Below are positions 1 to 5,425 of a stretch of 5,425 nt of DNA, in pieces. Below the pieces are notes generated by a model. It had not been told where the DNA came from, ran no database searches, and worked only from the letters and a program-made list of their open reading frames with translations. A program made the position numbers and the translations under genes. The stretch is from JBHHZM01 sp046758065 (GTDB lineage: Bacteria; Pseudomonadota; Alphaproteobacteria; JAAXGF01). The DNA lies in the NCBI GenBank assembly GCA_046758065.1, contig JBHHZM010000175.1:1-5425 (forward strand), read 5' to 3'. The stretch's first letter is position 1. Each line of letters starts with the position of its first letter.

Positions 1-9
1 ATACTATTG

Positions 10-49
10 CCGGGGCGGGGGCAGGAGTGGCCTGCAACCCCTGCCCCGG
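10..49. terminator. GC-rich hairpin, possible terminator of an upstream gene
   Basis: Bases 10-21 (CCGGGGCGGGGG) pair with 38-49 (CCCCTGCCCCGG) over 12 positions, with one G-U wobble at 17/42. Inside, 22-25 (CAGG) can pair with 31-34 (CCTG) around a five-base loop, leaving CAA at 35-37 as a bulge. The predicted stem is very stable. No T tract follows on either strand, so it is not a classic intrinsic terminator. It could end a gene lying left of the window, insulate the flgI promoter, or be an intergenic palindromic repeat. The pairing is visible in the sequence; the function is inferred. Confidence 0.4.
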
Positions 50-89
50 ACCGCGTCGACACCGCCATGTTCTCTAAAATATCTCGTTA

Positions 90-105
90 TTTCAAATACT
101 TGAAA
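90..105. promoter_or_regulatory. Dyad / IHF-like site upstream of the sigma-54 promoter
   Basis: The sequence TTTCAA-ATAC-TTGAAA is an inverted repeat with 6-base arms and a 4-base spacer, inside an AT-rich stretch (about 66-110) of an otherwise GC-rich window. Read on either strand it matches the IHF consensus (WATCAANNNNTTR) with a single mismatch. It lies about 40-55 bases upstream of the predicted transcript start. IHF commonly binds there to bend DNA between an enhancer-bound activator and sigma-54 polymerase. It could instead be the operator of a dimeric regulator, such as a FlbD/FleQ-type activator. The dyad is seen; the binding protein is inferred. Confidence 0.4.
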
Positions 106-117
106 ATCCACCTCCTT

Positions 118-133
118 TGGCACGCAATTCGCA
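118..133 (+). promoter_or_regulatory. Sigma-54 (RpoN) -24/-12 promoter for the flgI operon
   Basis: The sequence TGGCACG-CAAT-TCGCA matches the RpoN consensus TGGCACG-NNNN-TTGC(A/T). The -24 element is perfect, the GG-to-GC spacing is the required 10 bases, and the only mismatch is C for T at 130. Transcription should start near base 144, giving a leader of about 32 bases before the flgI ATG at 176. Sigma-54 promoters commonly drive middle or late flagellar genes and need an AAA+ enhancer-binding activator. That activator is not encoded in this window. Confidence 0.8.
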
Positions 134-175
134 TTGGCAAAGGCGGTACTACGAATTGAACAGGCGCCAGCGACC

Positions 176-1348
176 ATGAAGCGTATCCGCCGCAGGCCCG
201 TCGTGGCCGACAACGCCCCAGCACAGCGCCGCCGCGGGTGCGTTCTCGGCTTCGTCCTCGCCGTCGTGCTTTGCTTCGGCGCCGGCGCGGCCAACGCCAT
301 GTCGAGGATCAAGGACATCGCCGACTTCGAGGGCATCCGCGACAATCAGCTCGTGGGCTATGGCCTGGTCGTCGGTCTCAACGGCACTGGCGACAGCCTC
401 AATAACGCACCGTTCACAAGGCAGAGCCTGATCGGCATGCTCGAGCGCCTCGGCGTCAACACCCGGGGAATCACGCTCGACACCGACAACGTCGCCGCTG
501 TGATGGTCACGGGGGTTCTGCCGCCTTTCTCCCGTCAGGGCTCGCGCATCGACGTCACGGTGAGCGCCATGGGCGACGCGGAGAACCTGCTCGGGGGCAC
601 GCTACTGGTGACGCCGCTTCTCGGTGCCGACAACGAGGTCTACGCCGTCGCGCAGGGTCAACTGGCGGTCGGCGGCTTTTCGGCGCAGGGCGCCTCGGGA
701 AGCAACGTGACCAAGGGCGTGCCGACCAGCGGTCGAATTCCCGGCGGGGCGATTATCGAGCGCGAGATCAGCTTTGACCTGGCCGCCATGGGTACCTTGA
801 AGATCGCTCTGCGCAACCCCGACCTGACCACGGCGTCGCGGATGGCGCAGGCGATCAACGCCCGCCTCGGCACGCCCACCGCCGAGGCGACCGACCCGGG
901 CACGGTGCGCCTGAAGGTGCCCGAGAACTACCGCAATCGTGTCACCGCGCTGCTTACCGAGATCGAGCAACTGCTGGTCCAGCCCGACCAGCCGGCCCGC
1001 GTCGTCATCGACGAGCAATCGGGCATCATCGTCATGGGCGAGAGCGTGCGCATCAGCACCGTCGCCATCGCCCAAGGCAACCTCACGATCCGCATCACCG
1101 AGACGCCGCAGGTCTCGCAGCCCGGCGCCTTCGCGCCCGATAGCGCGCAGACCACGGTCGTTCAGCGCAGCGACGTCGCGGTCAATGAGGGCGCTGACAA
1201 GCAGCTTGCCGTGCTGCCGAACGGCGTCAGCCTGCAAGATCTGGTCGAAGGCCTGAACGCGCTAGGCATCGGACCGCGCGACATGATCACCATCCTGCAG
1301 ACGATCAAGGCGGCCGGAGCGCTGCAGGCCGAGATCGAGGTGTTGTGA
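176..1348 (+). CDS. flgI: Flagellar P-ring protein FlgI precursor
   Basis: FlgI is secreted to the periplasm and polymerises into the P ring, the bushing around the flagellar rod in the peptidoglycan layer. This reading gives 390 residues. Residues 1-41 form a Sec signal peptide: a basic n-region rich in Arg, a hydrophobic core (about 22-37) and an ANA cleavage site before MSRIKD. The mature protein, about 349 residues, is of normal family length. Conserved blocks include DNQLVGYGLVVGLNGTGDS near the mature start and LGIGPRDMITILQTIKAAGA at the C-terminus. An in-frame TTG at 134 lies upstream of the predicted transcript start and adds 14 residues before the signal peptide, so ATG 176 is preferred; its ribosome site (AGG at 162-164) is weak. 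GTG 203 is a less likely alternative. The mature part has no cysteine, unlike E. coli FlgI, which carries a disulfide. It is the first gene of the operon, and its stop overlaps the flgJ start. Confidence 0.95.
   Translation: MKRIRRRPVVADNAPAQRRRGCVLGFVLAVVLCFGAGAANAMSRIKDIADFEGIRDNQLVGYGLVVGLNGTGDSLNNAPFTRQSLIGMLERLGVNTRGITLDTDNVAAVMVTGVLPPFSRQGSRIDVTVSAMGDAENLLGGTLLVTPLLGADNEVYAVAQGQLAVGGFSAQGASGSNVTKGVPTSGRIPGGAIIEREISFDLAAMGTLKIALRNPDLTTASRMAQAINARLGTPTAEATDPGTVRLKVPENYRNRVTALLTEIEQLLVQPDQPARVVIDEQSGIIVMGESVRISTVAIAQGNLTIRITETPQVSQPGAFAPDSAQTTVVQRSDVAVNEGADKQLAVLPNGVSLQDLVEGLNALGIGPRDMITILQTIKAAGALQAEIEVL
1337..1340 (+). promoter_or_regulatory. flgJ ribosome binding site (decides the start)
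   Basis: GAGG at 1337-1340 inside the last flgI codons sits 7 bases before ATG 1348 but only 4 bases before the alternative GTG 1345. The spacing favours ATG 1348 and a TGATG stop-start overlap, implying translational coupling to flgI. Confidence 0.5.
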
Positions 1349-1665
1349 TGACCCCTCCCGATGCCGCTCTCGCCCAGACGCTCTTCGTGAACAGCGCCAA
1401 TGCTCCGCGTTTCGGTCAGGTTAGAACGGCGGACGAGGCGCGCCGCGTCGCCGGAGAATTCGAGGCCTTCTTCCTCTCGCAGGTGCTCGACAACATGACC
1501 GCCAGCCTGCCGACCGACGGGCCGTTCGGCGGCGGTCACGCCGAAGGAATCTATCGGTCGATGACGAATCAGGAGTACGGCAAGCTATTCAGCCGCTCGG
1601 GCGGTTACGGCATCGCCGACGCGGTGTATCGCCAGATCCTCAGGCTTCAGGAGATTGAACCGTGA
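1348..1665 (+). CDS. flgJ: FlgJ rod-binding-domain protein (CheL type, no muramidase)
   Basis: This 105-residue protein matches the N-terminal rod-binding domain of FlgJ, which caps the growing rod in the periplasm and helps rod subunits assemble. The signature runs from about residue 35 to 102: GEFEAFFLSQVLDNM (36-50), then FGGGHAEGIYRSMTNQEYGK (60-79) and the glycine-rich SGGYGIADAVYRQIL (84-98). The C-terminal glucosaminidase domain of enterobacterial FlgJ (about 313 residues in all) is absent. This is the usual form in alphaproteobacteria, where it is often labelled CheL and a separate lytic enzyme opens the peptidoglycan. There is no signal peptide, as expected for a substrate of the flagellar type III exporter. 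It overlaps flgI by one base with ATG 1348 (GTG 1345 would give four), and its TGA overlaps the GTG start of the next gene. The older name CheL should not be read as evidence for a chemotaxis role. Confidence 0.88.
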   Translation: MTPPDAALAQTLFVNSANAPRFGQVRTADEARRVAGEFEAFFLSQVLDNMTASLPTDGPFGGGHAEGIYRSMTNQEYGKLFSRSGGYGIADAVYRQILRLQEIEP

Positions 1666-2102
1666 CAAGGGAAACCGGTCAGATCGGAGAGTTGATCGAC
1701 ATTACTGGACGCCTCGCCGCCGTGATGGCGGAGGAGACGGCGCTGTTGCGCGCGATGCGCACCAGCGAGATCGAGCCGTTGCAGGAGATCAAGTCGACGC
1801 TGGCGGCGGCCTATGCCGGCGCGCTCGAGTCGTTGCGCCGCAATCCGCCGCTGATACGCGACGCCGGGCCCGACCTGCGCGAAACTCTCAAGGGCGCCAC
1901 CGACGACCTCATCGCGAAGCTGGGCGACAACCTCAGCGTGGTACACGCCGCGAGGACGGTCAACGAGCGCCTGATACGCACCCTGGGCGACGCCGTCGCC
2001 GAGCAGCGTTCTCCGATTCACACCTACTCGTCAAACGGCGGAAAGACCCAGTCCGATACGGACGGCGGCGCGCTTTCCGTCACCGTGGACCACAGGATCT
2101 GA
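1662..2102 (+). CDS. flgN: FlgN-like flagellar export chaperone (probable)
   Basis: FlgN proteins are cytoplasmic helical chaperones that bind the C-termini of FlgK and FlgL and deliver them to the export gate. This 146-residue product is probably one. It is mostly amphipathic helix from about residue 5 to 115, rich in Ala, Leu, Glu and Arg, with the LLRAMRTSEIEPLQEIKSTL region resembling FlgN. A short polar tail follows, including the stretch TYSSNGG, and the protein ends with a strand-like ALSVTVDHRI. It has no signal peptide, membrane segment or cysteine. The start is GTG 1662, overlapping the flgJ stop as GTGA, with CAGGAG at 1648-1653 eight bases upstream; no better start is visible. The position directly before flgK and flgL supports the chaperone role more strongly than the sequence does. 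Another small helical flagellar protein remains possible. Confidence 0.65.
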   Translation: MTRETGQIGELIDITGRLAAVMAEETALLRAMRTSEIEPLQEIKSTLAAAYAGALESLRRNPPLIRDAGPDLRETLKGATDDLIAKLGDNLSVVHAARTVNERLIRTLGDAVAEQRSPIHTYSSNGGKTQSDTDGGALSVTVDHRI

Positions 2103-2111
2103 TCGCCTCCC

Positions 2112-3902
2112 ATGTCGCTCAGCCTGACACTGCTGAACGGATTGAGCGGGCTTACCGCGAGCCAGGGCGGGCTCGCGGTGATTTCGCAGAACGTCGCAAA
2201 TGCGAACACCGTCGGCTACTCGCGTCAGGTAACGACGCTCGAGCAGCAGACCATCGACGGGGTCGGTCTCGGGGTCCAGGTTACCGGCGTCGAACGCGTC
2301 GTCGATGAGTTCCTCATCCGCGAGCTTCGGTCCCAGCATTCGGCGCTCGGCGAAGCTGTGGCGAGGGACTCGTTCATGCAGCAGATCCAGGCGCGCTTCG
2401 GCACGCCCCAAGGCAACAACACGGTTTCGGCCGAACTCGGTCGTTTCGCCTCCGCGCTCGACACCCTGGCGAACAACCCCGAAGATCCGGCACTGCGCTT
2501 CGCCGTCATCGCGGCGGCCACCTCGCTCGCGCGCAACATCAGCGATCTCGCGACCGCCACGCAGACGCTTCGCGGTCAGACCGACAAGGAAATTCTGACA
2601 TCGGTCGACGTTATCAACTCCCAACTGAGGATCGCCGACCGGCTCAACGACAAGATCGCGACGGCGATGCTGACCGGCGGGCAGACCGCCGATCTCAAGG
2701 ACAAGCGTGACCTCGCCGTTGCCGCGATCGCCGAACACGTCGACATCAGCACGTTCATAACGCCCGACGGCAGAATGACGATCATGACCGGCCGCGGTCA
2801 GCCGCTGCTCGACGCCGACCTCCACCAGCTTTCGTACACCCCCGTGGCGACGGTGAACAGCACCACGGTGTTCGGGTCGCTCACCGTCTCGGCTGTCGAC
2901 AGCACCACCTTGAACCCCGTGGGTGTGCCCGTGACCCTGGTCTCCGGCGGCCAGAGTAGTGCCGTGGTCAGCAACATCGATTCCGGCCGCCTCAAGGGTC
3001 TTCTCGATGTTCGCGACGGCACCCTCAACAACCTCGCCGCCCAGATCGATACGCTCGCGACCGCGGTTCGCGATCAATTCAACAGCGTACACAATTCGGG
3101 CGTAAGCTTCCCGGCGCCCAATTCCCTTACCGGCACGCGCGCCGTCACGATCGCCGATCCGTTCCAGGGAACCGGCACGGTGCGCATCGCCGTGACCGAC
3201 GGCAGCGGCGCCATCGTCGGCACGCCGCTCGACCTCGATCTCACGGCGTTGGGCGCGACCACGGTGGGCGGTCTGATTACCGCCATAAACGCCGGGCTCG
3301 GCGCCGACGGCACCGCGAGCCTCGTCAATGGCCTACTCCAAATCAGCGCAACCAACGCGGGCAACGGCATCGCCATCAACGAAACCGGAACCCAGGTGAC
3401 GGGAACGACCCGGGCGTTCTCCCACTATTTCGGACTCAATGATTTCTTCGTCGGATCCGGTTCGACCGACTTCGCGGTTCGCCCGACCATCGTCGCCGAC
3501 CCGAGGCTGGTGGCGACGGCGGAGCTGAGCACCACCGCAACGACCGGACAGACCGGCATCACCATCGGCGACAACCGGACGATCCAGAACCTTTCGGCCG
3601 TCACCGGAACGAGCGTCAGCTTCAGCGCCGTCGGCGGCCTGCTGGCGGGATCGTTCACGCTCGGCGATTACGCGGCGGCCATTACCGGACTGAACGCGGC
3701 GCAGGCATCGGACGCCGAGTCGCGCGCCACCATCGAACAGGACTTGTTCGACAACCTCGATCACCGCAACTCGTCGTTCAGCGGCGTCAACGTCGACGAG
3801 GAAATGGCGAACATGATTGTCTTCCAGAACGCCTTCGCCGCCTCGGCGCGAATGATGACGACGGCGAACGAGCTGTTCGATGTCCTCTTGAACATGGTGT
3901 AA
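2112..3902 (+). CDS. flgK: Flagellar hook-associated protein 1 FlgK
   Basis: FlgK (HAP1) forms the first hook-filament junction ring and is exported by the flagellar type III system. The product has 596 residues, close to or slightly above the usual 540-550. The N-terminal rod/hook motif is clear: LTASQGGLAVISQNVANANT followed by GYSRQ (14-39). The C-terminal D0 helix is also typical, with SGVNVDEEMANMIVFQNAFA (557-576) followed by ASARMM and ending in LLNMV. The family-typical NSVHNSG segment lies near 324-330. Residues about 349-425 form a beta-rich domain resembling the flagellin hook IN motif (TTVGGLITAIN, then ASLVNGLLQISA). It has no cysteine and no signal peptide. The start ATG 2112 follows the preceding stop by 9 bases. 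The nearest Shine-Dalgarno-like AGGA (2094-2097) is 14 bases away, so translation probably depends on coupling to the upstream gene. Confidence 0.95.
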   Translation: MSLSLTLLNGLSGLTASQGGLAVISQNVANANTVGYSRQVTTLEQQTIDGVGLGVQVTGVERVVDEFLIRELRSQHSALGEAVARDSFMQQIQARFGTPQGNNTVSAELGRFASALDTLANNPEDPALRFAVIAAATSLARNISDLATATQTLRGQTDKEILTSVDVINSQLRIADRLNDKIATAMLTGGQTADLKDKRDLAVAAIAEHVDISTFITPDGRMTIMTGRGQPLLDADLHQLSYTPVATVNSTTVFGSLTVSAVDSTTLNPVGVPVTLVSGGQSSAVVSNIDSGRLKGLLDVRDGTLNNLAAQIDTLATAVRDQFNSVHNSGVSFPAPNSLTGTRAVTIADPFQGTGTVRIAVTDGSGAIVGTPLDLDLTALGATTVGGLITAINAGLGADGTASLVNGLLQISATNAGNGIAINETGTQVTGTTRAFSHYFGLNDFFVGSGSTDFAVRPTIVADPRLVATAELSTTATTGQTGITIGDNRTIQNLSAVTGTSVSFSAVGGLLAGSFTLGDYAAAITGLNAAQASDAESRATIEQDLFDNLDHRNSSFSGVNVDEEMANMIVFQNAFAASARMMTTANELFDVLLNMV

Positions 3903-3915
3903 CCGGAGCGCCCCT

Positions 3916-4818
3916 ATGACCCGCGTCTCACAGTTCGCCCAGCAGCAGCTCACGCTGCGCAATACGTTGAACACCCAGGAACGGGTGCAAGAGGCCCAGA
4001 TTCAGATCTCGACCGGGAAGAAGTCGCTCAACTACGCAGGCATTTTCCAGGACGCGTCCCGTTTGGTCTCGCTTGAGGCGACGCAGACCCGCCTCAGCCA
4101 TTTCGTCCAGAACAACGCCATCATCGAAAGCCGGCTCGAAACCATGGATGGGGCGATGTCGAGCGTTTTCGATTCGCTTTCGGATCTGCGCAAGACGCTA
4201 GTGCAGGCGCTCAACGATACCACCGCCAACGACGTGCAGGTCGGCCAGATCGCCCAGAACCTGCTCGACGCCGTGACGGCCCAGCTTAACGTCAAACAGA
4301 ATGGACGGTTTCTCTTCGCCGGATCGATGACCAATACCCAGCCGGTTACCGTACCGGTTCCCGACCCCGCCGTTTTCGGAGTCCCCGACGCCAGCTACTA
4401 CAACGGCGATTCGGTGGCGCTCTCCGCCCGGATCGACGAAACAACGACGATCACGTACGGAATCACCGCCGACCGTCAGGCTTTCCAGGAAGCGATCGGC
4501 GCGTTCAAGGCCGCCATACAGGGCGCGAACACGAGCGACCAGGGCCTCATCAGCACGGCGTTGGGGCTGACCACGACGGCCCTCGACAAGATCGCGGGGT
4601 TCCGCACCGAGATCGGCTCGGATCTGCAGACCCTCGACCGCGCCAACCAGCGGAACAGCGATTTCCTGTTGTTCGTCGAGGGCGCGGTCAGCGATATCGA
4701 GAACGTCGACGTGCCTGCGACAGTGGCCAAGCTTTCGACCGAACAGACCATCCTGCAGGCGTCGTTCCTGACGCTCGCCCAAGTGACCCGCCTCTCGTTG
4801 GTCGACTTCCTCAGATAG
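3916..4818 (+). CDS. flgL: Flagellar hook-associated protein 3 FlgL
   Basis: FlgL (HAP3) is a flagellin-like protein that forms the second junction ring, between FlgK and the filament. The 300-residue product has normal family length. The flagellin N-terminal helix includes TQERVQEAQIQISTGKK (20-36). A predicted coiled-coil region follows, then KQNGRFLFAGS near 130-140 and a variable middle of beta character (about 143-185). The C-terminal flagellin helix has LSTEQTILQASFLTLAQ (273-289) and ends SLVDFLR. It has no cysteine. ATG 3916 has a good site, GGAG at 3905-3908, 7 bases upstream, and lies 13 bases after the flgK stop. It could be annotated simply as 'flagellin', but its place after flgK and the chaperone gene identifies it as the junction protein. 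Confidence 0.92.
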   Translation: MTRVSQFAQQQLTLRNTLNTQERVQEAQIQISTGKKSLNYAGIFQDASRLVSLEATQTRLSHFVQNNAIIESRLETMDGAMSSVFDSLSDLRKTLVQALNDTTANDVQVGQIAQNLLDAVTAQLNVKQNGRFLFAGSMTNTQPVTVPVPDPAVFGVPDASYYNGDSVALSARIDETTTITYGITADRQAFQEAIGAFKAAIQGANTSDQGLISTALGLTTTALDKIAGFRTEIGSDLQTLDRANQRNSDFLLFVEGAVSDIENVDVPATVAKLSTEQTILQASFLTLAQVTRLSLVDFLR

Positions 4819-4856
4819 CCCCGCCGTCGTCCCGGGAAAGACCGACCGCGCGCAAT

Positions 4857-4863
4857 GAAAGGG
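4857..4863 (+). promoter_or_regulatory. fliW ribosome binding site (decides the start)
   Basis: GAAAGGG at 4857-4863 lies 6 bases before ATG 4870. The upstream in-frame ATG at 4855 has only GGGAAAG (4834-4840) 14 bases away, and itself overlaps this purine-rich site. ATG 4870 is therefore the better start. Confidence 0.5.
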
Positions 4864-4869
4864 TTTGCC

Positions 4870-5373
4870 ATGTACCATGAGAACACCGCTTCCCAGCCGG
4901 ACGGCGGGAAATCGGGTCAGGTTCAAGCGGCGCCGGCCGATCAGCGGCTGGTGATCGAGAGCCGCTTCGGCGCTCTCGCGGTTGCCGCCGACCATGCGGT
5001 GACCTTCTCCAACGGCCTTCTGGGCTTCGAGGAATACAACCATTTCGCTCTCGCCGAGCTTGCCGATCCGCGTTACCGGCAGTTCAAGGTCCTGCAGTGT
5101 CTCGACGACCACCAGCTCAGCTTCCTGGTGATGCCGCTCGACCCCGCCAGCGGCATCGTCGATGCGTCCGATCTCGCCGCGGCCTGCAAAAAGCTTTCGA
5201 TCGAGCCCGACGACCTCGTCATTCTGCTGGTGGTCACGATCCGCAAGACGCCCGACAACGGAGTCGAGGTATCGGGCAACCTGCGCGCGCCGCTGCTGAT
5301 CGACACCGCCAAGCGCACCGGGGTCCAACACGTGCTTTCCAGCGAGACCTATCCGGTGCGCTATCCGATTTAG
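4870..5373 (+). CDS. fliW: Flagellar assembly factor FliW
   Basis: FliW is a cytoplasmic regulator. In Bacillus and Campylobacter it binds and inhibits the RNA-binding protein CsrA, and is released from CsrA by binding flagellin, so flagellin translation follows export. The product is 167 residues from ATG 4870, or 172 from ATG 4855. The family fold starts near residue 28: VIESRFGALAV (28-38), TFSNGLLGFEEY (45-56), then FKVLQCLDDHQLSFLVMPLD. A segment equivalent to the family's 'NL.AP' motif (GNLRAPLLID) follows, and the protein ends in ETYPVRYPI, matching the family's Y-x-x-R ending. The first 27 residues (rich in Gln, Ala, Gly) extend beyond the usual 130-150-residue protein and look disordered. 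It has two cysteines (in LQCLDD and AACKKL); the other mature products in the block have none. It lies about 50 bases after flgL with no terminator between them, and probably belongs to the same operon. Confidence 0.9.
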   Translation: MYHENTASQPDGGKSGQVQAAPADQRLVIESRFGALAVAADHAVTFSNGLLGFEEYNHFALAELADPRYRQFKVLQCLDDHQLSFLVMPLDPASGIVDASDLAAACKKLSIEPDDLVILLVVTIRKTPDNGVEVSGNLRAPLLIDTAKRTGVQHVLSSETYPVRYPI

Positions 5374-5425
5374 AGCGAGATGTGATGAGGTAGAACCATT
5401 CTGACGGAGCGCATTTGCGACAAGG

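Noticed and set aside
33..48. Possible divergent sigma-54 promoter on the minus strand (CGGGGCA-GGGG-TTGCA)
   Set aside because: The -12 part and GG/GC spacing fit, but the -24 part matches only 3 of 7 bases. The sequence is also explained by the 3' arm of the 10-49 hairpin.
134..175. In-frame TTG start giving a 14-residue longer FlgI
   Set aside because: It overlaps the promoter region upstream of the predicted transcript start, has no ribosome site, and would place 14 extra residues before the signal peptide.
1655..2308. Plus-strand 217-codon frame overlapping flgN and the flgK start
   Set aside because: The translation is Arg-rich and low-complexity, typical of an off-frame read, and it conflicts with two well-supported genes.
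2031..3092. Long minus-strand open frame (353 codons)
   Set aside because: It lies opposite flgK, its translation is low-complexity and rich in Arg, Gly, Val and Asp, and it is a codon-bias artefact.
4726..4741. TGGC-containing sequence in flgL considered as an internal sigma-54 promoter for fliW
   Set aside because: The -12 GC is missing at the required spacing (GA instead) and the -24 part is poor.
4198..5331. Long minus-strand open frame (377 codons)
   Set aside because: It lies opposite flgL and fliW, has no recognisable motifs, and is the expected shadow of GC-biased third positions.
5374..5425. Possible start of a further gene (GGAG at 5406-5409 followed by TTG at 5415)
   Set aside because: Only three codons are visible and a TTG start is weak evidence. 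No terminator or promoter can be supported in these 52 bases either.

Overview
This window is a compact block of six flagellar genes, all on the + strand: flgI, flgJ (lone rod-binding domain, 'CheL' type), a flgN-like chaperone gene, flgK, flgL and fliW. The sequence is GC-rich, with GC-biased third codon positions. FlgI and the single-domain FlgJ resemble alphaproteobacterial versions, perhaps from Rhodospirillales or relatives. That placement rests on protein style and gene order only. The order flgI-flgJ-flgN-flgK-flgL-fliW also resembles deltaproteobacterial clusters, so the taxonomy is not certain.

Bases 1-175 are a non-coding leader. From left to right they hold a strong GC-rich hairpin (10-49), an AT-rich stretch (about 66-110) with a dyad TTTCAA-ATAC-TTGAAA (90-105) that also resembles an IHF site, and a near-consensus sigma-54 -24/-12 promoter (118-133). 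The predicted transcript start is near base 144. This rules out the upstream TTG at 134 as the flgI start and favours the ATG at 176, which is followed by a signal peptide.

From 176 to 3902 the genes are tightly packed. flgI/flgJ and flgJ/flgN overlap by 1-4 bases, flgN and flgK are 9 bases apart, and flgK and flgL are 13 bases apart. A wider gap (about 50 bases, if the preferred start is used) precedes fliW. No internal promoter or terminator is evident, so one sigma-54-driven operon is the simplest reading. The last 52 bases hold no identifiable gene.

The genes form a middle-to-late assembly module. FlgI makes the periplasmic P ring. FlgJ caps and helps polymerise the rod. The FlgN-like protein probably chaperones FlgK and FlgL, which join the hook to the filament. 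FliW probably links filament synthesis to translational control by CsrA. I found no new system. The points most worth checking are the promoter architecture, the presence of fliW without an adjacent csrA between flgL and fliW, and the divergent FlgN-like protein.
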